Shown: positions 31,333-38,148 of the stretch, one piece after another
Layout of the letters: each line of letters starts with the position of its first letter
How positions within the stretch are numbered: position 1 is the stretch's first letter
Assembly: GCF_030731085.1 (NCBI RefSeq)
Contig: NZ_JASNFN010000018.1
Span: 77,521-141,520, forward strand
Reading direction: 5' to 3'
Length of the DNA stretch: 64,000 nucleotides
Origin: Blastococcus carthaginiensis
GTDB lineage: Bacteria; Actinomycetota; Actinomycetes; Mycobacteriales; Geodermatophilaceae
Translations under genes and position numbers: made by a program
The notes under the pieces: generated by a model
Database searches by the model: none
What the model saw: only the letters and a program-made list of their open reading frames with translations
Told to the model about the DNA's origin: nothing

Positions 31333-32988
31333 TCAGCTGACGGGAACCACGTTGGCGATGTCGATGTCACCGAAGACGTCGATCACGACGTCGCTGACGT
31401 TCTCCGAGTGAGCGGCCTGCTCCACGTCGAAGAACATCGGGATGCTCGGCATGTCCTCCAGCAGGATGTCCTCCGCCTGGTTGTAGAACTCGATCGCCTG
31501 CTCGTTGTTCTCGGCGCTGTTGCCCTGCTGGATCAGCGCGTCGAACTCCGGGTTCGAGTAGAACGTGGCGTTCGAACCGGCCGGCGGCAGCGCCGCCGTG
31601 GAGTACAGCGGCTCCAGGTAGTTCTGCGGGCTCGGGTAGTCCATCGCCCAGCCGAGGCGGAACGGACCGGTCACGCCCTGCTCGTCGAGCAGCGGCAGGT
31701 ACTCGGCGAAGTCCAGCTCGCCCCGGAGGACGTAGTCGATGCCGAGGTTCTCGCGGAGCTGGTTGCCGACGGCCTGCACCCACGCGTCGTGGCCGGCGCC
31801 GGCGTTGAACCACAGCTCGACGGGCTGGCTGCGGTCGAAACCGGCCTCGTCCAGGAGCGCGTTCGCGGCGTCGACGTCCAGATCGCAGTACTCGCAGGCA
31901 CCCTCGCGGTAACCGTCGACGACGGGCGCGACGAATGCGTCGGCGGGCTCGCGGCTACCGGCGAAGATGGCGTCCGAGATCGCCTGCCGGTCGATGCCCA
32001 TGGACAGCGCCTGGCGCACGCGCGGGTCGGAGAACCGCTCGTCGTAGGTCGGGTACCCGAGGTAGGTGAACCCGGAGGACGGCGCCTCGAGGAAGCGGTC
32101 ACCGAGCACGTCCTCGGCCGAGGCGATGGCGTCAGGCGGGAGGTCCGGCAGGACGTCGAGGTTGCCGGCCTGCAGGTCGTTGTAGCCGGTGTTCAGGTCG
32201 GCGTAGACCCGGAACTCCACGGTCTCGGCGTTCGCCGGGTCCTCGCCGGCGTAGTCCTCGTACCGGGTGACGGTGATGCCCTGGCCGGGGACGAACTCAC
32301 CCTCGGCCTGGAACGGGCCGTTGCCGATCGGCTGGGCGCCGAAGCCCTCGGGGTCCTCGAAGAAGGCCTCGGGGAGCGGCCAGAAGGCGTTGTAGCCGAC
32401 GGTCACCGGGAACTGGGCGAACGGCTCGGCGAGCTCCACCTCGAAGGTGTTCTCGTCGATGACGCGCAGCCCGCCGAGCTCCTCGGCGGCGGGGTCGCCC
32501 GTGACGTTGCCCTCTTCGTCGGTCGGCGCCTGCAGGTCGTCGTACCCGAGGATGTTCGAGAAGAAGTAGGACGCACCCTGGGCGTTCGGGCTGTAGGCGG
32601 TGTAGTTCCACGCGTCGACGAAGGACTGCGCGGTCACCGGGGTGCCGTCGTGGAAGGTCCAGCCGTCCTTCAGCTCGATGGTCCAGGTGGTGTTGTCCTC
32701 GGAGGTGATCGAGTCCGCGACACCGGTGTACTCCACGGCGCCGTCGGCGGCGTATTCGATCAGGCCGGTCCACAGGGAGGAGATGACCTGGTGGCCCTCG
32801 CTCTCGGTGGTGTTGCCCGGGACCAGGGCGTTCTCCGGCTCACCGACGTAGACGCTGAACGAGCCGCCACCCTCGGCGGCGGTGCCGCCCTCGCCGCCGT
32901 TGTCGTCGCTGCCACCACAGGCGGACAGCATCATCGCGGCGGCGACGCCTGCGGCGACGAGCCCACCTCTGCGCTTGCTCAACTTCAC
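31333..32988 (-). CDS. oligopeptide-binding lipoprotein of ABC transporter (SBP_bac_5)
   Basis: 551 residues from a GTG with GGGAGG about 8 nt upstream. A basic N-terminus and hydrophobic core end in the lipobox LSAC; lipidation at Cys24 is predicted. An acidic Gly-rich linker (DDNGGEGG) follows. NTTESEGHQVISSLWTGLIEY, YSPNAQGASYFFSN, GNGPFQAEGEFVPG and DPRVRQALSMGIDRQAI mark a family 5 substrate-binding protein. It captures peptides outside the membrane and delivers them to the OppBC-type channel encoded just downstream. It heads the transporter operon, with its own promoter-like sequence upstream. Confidence 0.94.
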   Translation of the reverse strand: MKLSKRRGGLVAAGVAAAMMLSACGGSDDNGGEGGTAAEGGGSFSVYVGEPENALVPGNTTESEGHQVISSLWTGLIEYAADGAVEYTGVADSITSEDNTTWTIELKDGWTFHDGTPVTAQSFVDAWNYTAYSPNAQGASYFFSNILGYDDLQAPTDEEGNVTGDPAAEELGGLRVIDENTFEVELAEPFAQFPVTVGYNAFWPLPEAFFEDPEGFGAQPIGNGPFQAEGEFVPGQGITVTRYEDYAGEDPANAETVEFRVYADLNTGYNDLQAGNLDVLPDLPPDAIASAEDVLGDRFLEAPSSGFTYLGYPTYDERFSDPRVRQALSMGIDRQAISDAIFAGSREPADAFVAPVVDGYREGACEYCDLDVDAANALLDEAGFDRSQPVELWFNAGAGHDAWVQAVGNQLRENLGIDYVLRGELDFAEYLPLLDEQGVTGPFRLGWAMDYPSPQNYLEPLYSTAALPPAGSNATFYSNPEFDALIQQGNSAENNEQAIEFYNQAEDILLEDMPSIPMFFDVEQAAHSENVSDVVIDVFGDIDIANVVPVS

Positions 32989-33122
32989 GTGCAATGCCTC
33001 CCTCGTCCCGCGTCTGCGGGGGGAACGGACAGGTCGACCAGGCCCCGCGGGCGAGTGGACGACTGATTGGTCTCGAGCCGGACGCAGCCGGACCACGGGG
33101 GACCGCAGACTGCGACGGGTGG

Positions 33123-33152
33123 ACCCTAGGCACGCCTCGGAGGGGGTGTCCA
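33123..33152 (-). promoter_or_regulatory. sigma-70-type promoter for the peptide transporter operon
   Basis: On the minus strand TGGACA (33152-33147) and TAGGGT (33128-33123) are separated by 18 nt, which fits a primary sigma factor promoter. The start codon lies about 130 nt downstream, giving a long leader. Confidence 0.4.
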
Positions 33153-33348
33153 CGGACGTCACCGACTTGTGACCTGGGCTCACGATCCGCGTTGCAACCG
33201 TAACTTCCACGCCGCACGGGCCGTCCGGCGGGCCGTCCTCCAGCCCCCTCGTCGGCTGCGCCGGAGGCTTTCCGGCAGCCGTGTCGCCGGGTCACGGACG
33301 GGGTACCGGTGCCCCCAGGCAGCCGACGACGACCGGAGGGACCACGCG

Positions 33349-33522
33349 ATGAGCGGCACGGAGAAGCTGACGAACAAGATCGAGGAGATGTCCGGCAAGG
33401 GGAAGCAGGCGGTGGGTGACGCCACCGACGACCGCGATCTCCAGGCCGAGGGCAGGAAGGAAGAGTCCAAGGGCAACCTCAAGCAGGCCGGCGAGAAGGT
33501 CAAGGACGCCTTCAAGAAGTAG
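33349..33522 (+). CDS. CsbD family stress-response protein
   Basis: 57 residues, highly charged, with KLTNKIEEMSGKGKQAVGDA at the N-terminus and EESKGNLKQAGEKVKDAFKK at the end. This is the CsbD-like family, small general-stress proteins of unknown biochemical role. The ATG has GGAGGG 8-9 nt upstream. A weak SigB-like pair (GTGT at 33281, GGGTAC at 33301, 16 nt apart) lies upstream, in keeping with stress control, but I give it low weight. It is followed by a strong hairpin terminator. Confidence 0.9.
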   Translation: MSGTEKLTNKIEEMSGKGKQAVGDATDDRDLQAEGRKEESKGNLKQAGEKVKDAFKK

Positions 33523-33569
33523 CGCCCGCTGCTCGCAGGCTCGCGACGGGACCGTTCCACGACGTCGGC

Positions 33570-33604
33570 ACGGGCGCCGCTCCCGACCGGGGAGCGGCGC
33601 CCGT
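33570..33604. terminator. strong GC hairpin between csbD-like gene and convergent Nudix gene
   Basis: Perfect 15-bp arms 33570-33584 and 33590-33604 enclose a 5-nt loop, followed by CGCGTTT. This is the most terminator-like structure in the window and could serve both converging genes. Confidence 0.6.
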
Positions 33605-33636
33605 CGCGTTTCCGCGCCCTCTGCGGGGACGTGACG

Positions 33637-34395
33637 TCAGCGCGCGGCGAGGACGGCCCGGACGGCGGGCAGCAACGGGCGGTCGGCGGGGATCCAGTCG
33701 AGCGCGTCGAGGTCAGCGGCGCCCACCCACCGCAGCTCGGCGTGCTCCTGCGCCACCGGGCGGCCGTCGGTGATCCGCGCCCACCAGACCCGCATGGTCG
33801 AGGCCCCGGGGGCCCCGCCGGCGACGACCCCGTCCAGCGGCACCTCACCGAGGAAGGACTGCGGCGCGACGGCGACCCCGAGCTCCTCGGCGCACTCGCG
33901 GACCAGCGCGGCGAGATCGCTCTCCCCCGGGTCGACCTTGCCGCCGGGGAACTCCCAGCACCCGTCGTACGGCCCGCCCGTGCGCTGCGCCACCAGCACC
34001 CGGTCCCCCTCGACCAGCGCGGCACCCACGACCTGGACCACCTCGCGCGCCCGCAGCGCGGCCCCGGCGGCGAGGGCGTCCAGGTGCGCCCGCATCGCGC
34101 GGGCCACCCGCGGGCGCAGCACCACCCGGTCGACGACGGCGCCCACCGCACCGGGTAGCCCGCTCTCCCACTCGACCTGCTCGTCCACGCGCGTGCCGGC
34201 GCCGGTGGGGGTGAAGCGGCGCGAGTGCGCGACCCGGCCCCGTGCGCCGAACGGCGCGGTGAAGACGTCGTGCTCCGGACGCACGGAGACGACCTCCTCC
34301 AGCGGGAACGGCCACGGGCGGCCCAGCGCCCGGGCGACGTCGAACGCCACGGTCAACGGCGCCTCCACCAACGCGGTGAAACGCAGCCGGAACAC
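33637..34395 (-). CDS. SRPBCC-Nudix hydrolase fusion protein
   Basis: 252 residues. The first ~115 form an SRPBCC-like domain (LRFTALVEAPLTVAFDVARA, ARGRVAHSRRFTPTGAGTRV, VDRVVLRPRVARAMRAHLDAL). Residues ~120-250 form a MutT/Nudix domain. Its Nudix box GGKVDPGESDLAALVREC-AEELG matches the GX5EX7REUXEEXGU pattern. VLVAQRTGGPYDGCWEFPGG resembles (deoxy)nucleoside triphosphate pyrophosphohydrolases of the MutT/CTP type. The enzyme may clean damaged nucleotides; the role of the N-terminal domain is unknown. The GTG at 34395 is 36 nt from the divergent Rrf2 start. Confidence 0.82.
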   Translation of the reverse strand: MFRLRFTALVEAPLTVAFDVARALGRPWPFPLEEVVSVRPEHDVFTAPFGARGRVAHSRRFTPTGAGTRVDEQVEWESGLPGAVGAVVDRVVLRPRVARAMRAHLDALAAGAALRAREVVQVVGAALVEGDRVLVAQRTGGPYDGCWEFPGGKVDPGESDLAALVRECAEELGVAVAPQSFLGEVPLDGVVAGGAPGASTMRVWWARITDGRPVAQEHAELRWVGAADLDALDWIPADRPLLPAVRAVLAAR

Positions 34396-34431
34396 CGGGG
34401 CACTCTCGCAGATGGCGGCAGTATGGGCAGC

Positions 34432-34905
34432 GTGCGCATCAACGCCCGGGTCGACTACGCCGTCCGAGCCGTCGTGGAGCTCGCCGCGGCGGCGCCCGGG
34501 GCGCTCACCTGCGACCGCATCGCGACCGCCCAGGGCATCCCGAACCGCTTCCTGCAGGCGATCCTCGCCGATCTGCAGCACGCTCGGCTGGTCACCAGCC
34601 AGCGCGGCCGGGACGGCGGGTACCGGCTGGCCCTGCCCGCATCGGAGATCTCCATCGCCCGCGTGATGCGGGTCGAGCAGGGCTTCCTGGCCGAGGTGCA
34701 CGGCCAGCGGCCGGAGGAGGTCACCTACCCGGGCGCCGCCGCCGGGCTGGCCGAGGTCTGGGTCGCCGCCCGCGAGGCCTACCGCCGGGTGCTCGAGGGG
34801 GTCACCGTGGCCGACGTCGTCGCCGGGCAGCTCCCCTCGCACGCCGCCGAGCTGGTCGCCATCGACACCGCGTGGCGGTCCTTCAGCGAGCCCGCACCCC
34901 GCTGA
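34432..34905 (+). CDS. Rrf2-family transcriptional regulator
   Basis: 157 residues. RINARVDYAVRAVVELAAAA, then LTCDRIATAQGIPNRFLQAI and a wing (RGRDGGYRLALPASEISIARVM), give the Rrf2 winged helix. The three Cys that hold an iron-sulfur cluster in IscR/NsrR are absent; the sole Cys is in the helix before the recognition helix. It is therefore likelier to be a CymR-like, metabolite- or partner-sensing regulator. It lies directly upstream of the sulfate-reduction operon on the same strand, which suggests it controls that operon. GTG at 34432 and ATG at 34423 are both possible starts. Confidence 0.88.
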   Translation: MRINARVDYAVRAVVELAAAAPGALTCDRIATAQGIPNRFLQAILADLQHARLVTSQRGRDGGYRLALPASEISIARVMRVEQGFLAEVHGQRPEEVTYPGAAAGLAEVWVAAREAYRRVLEGVTVADVVAGQLPSHAAELVAIDTAWRSFSEPAPR

Positions 34906-34962
34906 GCGGCGCCGGGCCCGCCCCCGTCGGGTGAGCTCCGCACCCGGTCGCGCGGGATGTGG

Positions 34963-34968
34963 GAGGAT
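34963..34968 (+). promoter_or_regulatory. -10-like element for a leaderless Cys leader peptide
   Basis: GAGGAT ends 7 nt before the ATG at 34976. Similar GAGNNT elements (GAGACT, GAGAAT) stand at the same distance before other starts in this window. Confidence 0.4.
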
Positions 34969-34975
34969 CGGCGGC

Positions 34976-35062
34976 ATGACGGACCGCGGCAGCCTCCTCG
35001 TCGCGCGCCTGCACATCGACCTGGCGCTCGTCTCCAGCGCCGCCTGTCGCGCCCTGCGCTGA
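34976..35062 (+). CDS. Cys-containing leader peptide of the sulfite reductase operon
   Basis: A 28-codon ORF. It starts ATGACGGACCGC and encodes LLVARLHIDLALVSSAACRALR before the stop. The RLHIDL...SSAxC pattern is that of the short leader peptides found upstream of nitrite/sulfite reductase genes in Streptomyces and other actinobacteria. In mycobacteria, leaderless Cys-rich short ORFs act as cysteine-responsive attenuators. The single Cys codon TGT is at 35045-35047, four codons from the end. There is no Shine-Dalgarno sequence. A hairpin at 35075-35094 lies between it and the sulfite reductase start, so ribosome stalling could switch downstream expression. Confidence 0.72.
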   Translation: MTDRGSLLVARLHIDLALVSSAACRALR

Positions 35063-35074
35063 CCCAGGTCCTCC

Positions 35075-35094
35075 GCGCAGCTGTCCCGCTGCGC
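35075..35094 (+). promoter_or_regulatory. hairpin in the sulfite reductase leader, possible attenuator
   Basis: GCGCAGC (35075-35081) pairs with GCTGCGC (35088-35094) around a 6-nt loop. The 5' arm can instead pair with CTGCGC at 35054-35059, inside the leader peptide's last codons. The two structures exclude each other. Confidence 0.4.
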
Positions 35095-35165
35095 CCCGAA
35101 CCAGCAGCGCCTCCCACCCCGGCCGGCTGCCGGGCGGTCGGCGAGCGCAGGAAGAAGTACGCCAC

Positions 35166-36839
35166 GTGAGCACCCCCACCCGCACCAGCAACCGGCCGCA
35201 ACGCGGTCAGGGCCAGTGGGCGCTGGGCTACCGCGAGCCGCTCAACCCCAACGAGCGGATGAAGAAGGACTCCGACGGCCTCGAGGTCCAGCAGCGGATC
35301 CTCGACATCTACTCGAAGACCGGCTTCGACGGCATCGACCCGGGTGATCTGCGCGGTCGCATGCGCTGGCTGGGCCTCTACACCCAGCGGGCCCAGGGCA
35401 TCCCCGGCGGCAAGACCGCCGTGCTGGAGCCCGAGGAGCTCGAGGACTCCTACTTCATGATGCGGGCCCGCATCGACGGCGGGCAGCTGACCAGCGACGC
35501 GCTGCGCGTGCTCGGCGGCATCAGCACCGAGTTCGGCCGCGACGTCGCCGACGTCACCGACCGGCAGAACGTCCAGTACCACTGGATCCGCATCGAGGAC
35601 GTGCCCGAGATCTGGCGCCGGCTGGAGTCGGTGGGCCTCTCCACCATGGAAGCCTGCGGCGACGTGCCGCGCGTCATGCTCGGCTGCCCGCTGGCCGGCA
35701 TCCTCGAGGACGAGGTGATCGACGCGACCGATGTCATCGCCGACACCGTCACCAAGTACGTGGGCAGCCCCGAGTTCAGCAACCTGCCGCGCAAGTGGAA
35801 GACGTCGATGTCCGGCTGCGTCGACCACTGCACCGAGCCCGAGATCGACGACGTCTCGTTCGTCGGCGTCGTCAACGAGGCCGGCGAGGCCGGCTACGAC
35901 CTCTGGGTCGGCGGCGGGCTCTCCACCAACCCGATGTTCGCCCAGCGGATCGGCGTCTTCGTCCGGCCCGACCAGGTGACCGACGTCTGGGCCGCCTGCA
36001 CCGCCGTCTTCCGCGACTACGGCTACCGCCGCCAGCGGAACCGGGCCCGGATCAAGTTCCTCATGGCCGACTGGGGCCCGGAGAAGTTCCGGCAGGTGCT
36101 CCAGGACGAGTACCTCGAGGAGCAGCTGCCCGACGGCCCGGCCCCCGCCCCCGCCAAGCACGACCAGCGCGACCACGTCGGCGTGAGCAGGCAGAAGGAC
36201 GGCCGCAACGCCGTCGGGTTCGCGCTGCGCACCGGCCGGATCAGCGGCTCGCTGCTCACCACGATCGCGGACCTCGCCGACGAGTACGCCGAGGGGCGCA
36301 TCCGGACGACGACGCAGCAGAAACTGGTCATCCTCGACGTCCCGGACGAGAAGGTCGAGGCCCTGGTCGAGGCGCTGGCCGAGCACGACCTGCAGGTGCG
36401 CCCGAGCGCCTTCCGCCGGGGGACCATGGCGTGCACCGGGCTGGAGTTCTGCAAGCTGGCGATCGTCGAGACCAAGCAGCACGCGCAGGATCTCTACGCG
36501 GAACTCGAGAAGCGGCTGCCCGACTTCGACGTGCCGATCGGCATCAACGTCAACGGCTGCCCGAACAGCTGCGCCCGGTTCCAGACCGCCGACATCGGCT
36601 TCAAGGGCTCGATGGTCCGCGACGAGAGCGGCGAGATGGTCGAGGGCTTCCAGGTCCACCTCGGCGGCCACCTCGGCGTGGAGGCCGCCTTCGGCCGCAA
36701 GTTCCGCGGCCACAAGGTGACCAAGGCCGAGACCGCCGACTACTGCGAGCGCGTGCTCCGCGGCTTCCTCGACCGCCGGACGCCGGGCGAGTCGTTCGCC
36801 CACTACGTGTCCCGGGCGGACGAGGAGTGGCTGCTGTGA
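35166..36839 (+). CDS. ferredoxin-type assimilatory sulfite reductase (nitrite/sulfite reductase family)
   Basis: 557 residues in the sirohaem/4Fe-4S reductase fold, with two ferrite-like halves. The cluster ligands near the C-terminus are CTGLEFC (about 421-427) and CPNSC (about 464), the canonical spacing for the shared sirohaem-4Fe-4S centre. VTDRQNVQYHWIRIEDV and MSGCVDHC lie in the first half, and TTTQQKLVILDVP in the second. The operon context (APS reductase) argues for sulfite rather than nitrite as substrate, reducing sulfite to sulfide for cysteine synthesis. The GTG start is followed by coupling to the zinc-ribbon gene through GTGA. Confidence 0.92.
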   Translation: MSTPTRTSNRPQRGQGQWALGYREPLNPNERMKKDSDGLEVQQRILDIYSKTGFDGIDPGDLRGRMRWLGLYTQRAQGIPGGKTAVLEPEELEDSYFMMRARIDGGQLTSDALRVLGGISTEFGRDVADVTDRQNVQYHWIRIEDVPEIWRRLESVGLSTMEACGDVPRVMLGCPLAGILEDEVIDATDVIADTVTKYVGSPEFSNLPRKWKTSMSGCVDHCTEPEIDDVSFVGVVNEAGEAGYDLWVGGGLSTNPMFAQRIGVFVRPDQVTDVWAACTAVFRDYGYRRQRNRARIKFLMADWGPEKFRQVLQDEYLEEQLPDGPAPAPAKHDQRDHVGVSRQKDGRNAVGFALRTGRISGSLLTTIADLADEYAEGRIRTTTQQKLVILDVPDEKVEALVEALAEHDLQVRPSAFRRGTMACTGLEFCKLAIVETKQHAQDLYAELEKRLPDFDVPIGINVNGCPNSCARFQTADIGFKGSMVRDESGEMVEGFQVHLGGHLGVEAAFGRKFRGHKVTKAETADYCERVLRGFLDRRTPGESFAHYVSRADEEWLL

Positions 36840-36997
36840 CCGAGGAGCCGACGTCGGGAAGGGCCCGCCAGCTGCCGGTGTTCCACTGCCCGTACTGCGG
36901 CGACGAGGAGCTGACGCCGCACGAGGACGGGTGGCGCTGCGGCGCGTGCCTGCGGGCCTTCTCGGTCCGCCTGATCGCCACGGGGGTGCAGGAATGA
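36836..36997 (+). CDS. small zinc-ribbon protein between sulfite reductase and APS reductase
   Basis: 53 residues. HCPYCGDEELTPHEDGWRCGACLRAF contains two CxxC pairs (CPYC and CGAC) separated by about 15 residues, a classic zinc ribbon. The start (GTGA) and stop (ATGA) overlap both neighbours by 4 nt, so it is translated as part of the sulfur operon. It is too small for an enzyme; it may be an accessory or maturation factor, or may bind iron. I know of similar small ORFs in this position in other actinobacteria but no assigned function. Confidence 0.85.
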   Translation: MTEEPTSGRARQLPVFHCPYCGDEELTPHEDGWRCGACLRAFSVRLIATGVQE

Positions 36998-37704
36998 CCA
37001 TCGCGCTGCGGCCGACGCCGCTGCTGGCCCAGGCCGCCGACGCGTGGTTCGACGGCATCGCCGACCCGGTCGAGCAGGCGCTCGCCGTGCTCACGTGGGC
37101 CGGCGACACCTTCGGCGACGAGTTCGCCATCACCTCGTCCATGGCCGACGGGCTGCTGGCCCACCTGGCCTCGCGGGCGATCCCCGGCGTGCACGTCGTC
37201 TTCCTGGACACCGGCTACCACTTCGCCGAGACGATCGGCACCCGCGAGTGGATCTCCTCGGTGCTGCCGATCACGCTGGTCAACGTCCAGCCCGAGCAGA
37301 CCGTGGCGCAGCAGGACCTCGAGTTCGGCGCCGCGCTGCACGACCGCGACCCCGACCTGTGCTGCTCGCTGCGCAAGGTGCAGCCGCTGGCCCGGACGCT
37401 GTCGGGGTACGTCGCCTGGGGGTCGGGCGTCCGGCGGGACGAGTCACCCACCCGTGCGGGCACGAAGATCGTCGACTGGGACGCCAAGCGCGAGATGGTC
37501 AAGATCAACCCGATCGCCGCCTGGACGCAGGAGGACGTCGACCGCTACATCGCCGAGCACGCGATCCCGGTCAACCCGTTGTTCGAGATCGGGTACGGCT
37601 CGATCGGCTGCGCCCCCTGCACCCGGCCGGTCGCCCAGGGCGAGGACCCGCGCGCCGGGCGCTGGGCGGGCTCCACCAAGACGGAGTGCGGCCTCCACAC
37701 CTGA
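36994..37704 (+). CDS. cysH: assimilatory adenylyl-sulfate (APS) reductase, CysH family
   Basis: 236 residues. The PAPS-reductase fold shows ITSSMADGLLAHLA (PP-loop-like) and VVFLDTGYHFAETIGTR. The paired CC in DLCCSLRKVQPLA (about 124) and CAPC in IGYGSIGCAPCTRPV (about 207) are the four Cys of the 4Fe-4S form. That indicates APS rather than PAPS as substrate. The catalytic Cys lies in the C-terminal TKTECGLHT. It converts APS to sulfite using thioredoxin-type electrons. The start overlaps the zinc-ribbon gene by ATGA. No ATP sulfurylase or sulfate transporter is in view. Confidence 0.93.
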   Translation: MTIALRPTPLLAQAADAWFDGIADPVEQALAVLTWAGDTFGDEFAITSSMADGLLAHLASRAIPGVHVVFLDTGYHFAETIGTREWISSVLPITLVNVQPEQTVAQQDLEFGAALHDRDPDLCCSLRKVQPLARTLSGYVAWGSGVRRDESPTRAGTKIVDWDAKREMVKINPIAAWTQEDVDRYIAEHAIPVNPLFEIGYGSIGCAPCTRPVAQGEDPRAGRWAGSTKTECGLHT

Positions 37705-37771
37705 AGGACCTCGATCCAGCACGTCACCATGAGCCCTGGAACGAGGCCGTCCCAGGCGTGACACTGGGCCG

Positions 37772-38071
37772 GTGCCTCGCCCACCGCGTCTGTCCCCCGA
37801 CGAGCTCGCCGCGGCGCTGCCTGCCCTCCCGCTGTGGTCGGGGGGCGGCGACGGCCTGCGCCGGACCGTCCAGCTCCCGAGCTTCCGCGACGCCGTCGCC
37901 GCGATCGTGGCGATCGCCGACGTCGCCGAGGAGATGGACCACCACCCCGACGTCGACCTGCGCTGGCGGACGCTGCACCTGACCCTGGTCAGCCACTCCG
38001 CCGGCGGGGTGAGCGAGCTGGACCTCGAACTCGCCCGCCGCATCGACGCCCTGCTTCCCGCCCACCCGTGA
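37772..38071 (+). CDS. 4a-hydroxytetrahydrobiopterin dehydratase (pterin-4a-carbinolamine dehydratase)
   Basis: 99 residues. RLSPDELAAALPALPLWSGG at the start and AEEMDHHPDVDLRWRTLHLTL at about 50-70 carry the conserved [EDKH]xHHP motif of PCD/DCoH enzymes. It dehydrates 4a-hydroxytetrahydropterin; in bacteria without a phenylalanine hydroxylase it often supports pterin metabolism or molybdenum cofactor. The GTG start is leaderless (GACACT 6 nt upstream). A long perfect inverted repeat begins 4 nt after the stop. Confidence 0.92.
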   Translation: MPRPPRLSPDELAAALPALPLWSGGGDGLRRTVQLPSFRDAVAAIVAIADVAEEMDHHPDVDLRWRTLHLTLVSHSAGGVSELDLELARRIDALLPAHP

Positions 38072-38074
38072 CCG

Positions 38075-38132
38075 CGATCATGGCGCGGTGACCGGGGATC
38101 GGGGCGATCCCGTGGTCACCGCGCCATGATCG
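38075..38132. repeat. 19-bp perfect inverted repeat with nested 6-bp stem
   Basis: Arms 38075-38093 and 38114-38132 are exact reverse complements. Inside the 20-nt loop, GGGATC and GATCCC pair again. The element lies between the converging PCD and PhoX genes and is probably a bidirectional terminator. There is no T-run. Confidence 0.75.
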
Positions 38133-38148
38133 GCGGGTGGGGGCGGCC

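Noticed and set aside
31183..33066. Long plus-strand open frame opposite the peptide-binding lipoprotein.
   Set aside because: Translation is Val/Gly/Arg-rich without motifs; the minus strand encodes a clear SBP_bac_5 lipoprotein.
33281..33306. SigB-type promoter (GTGT-N16-GGGTAC) before the CsbD gene.
   Set aside because: Consensus too loose and the spacing variable; kept only as a remark.
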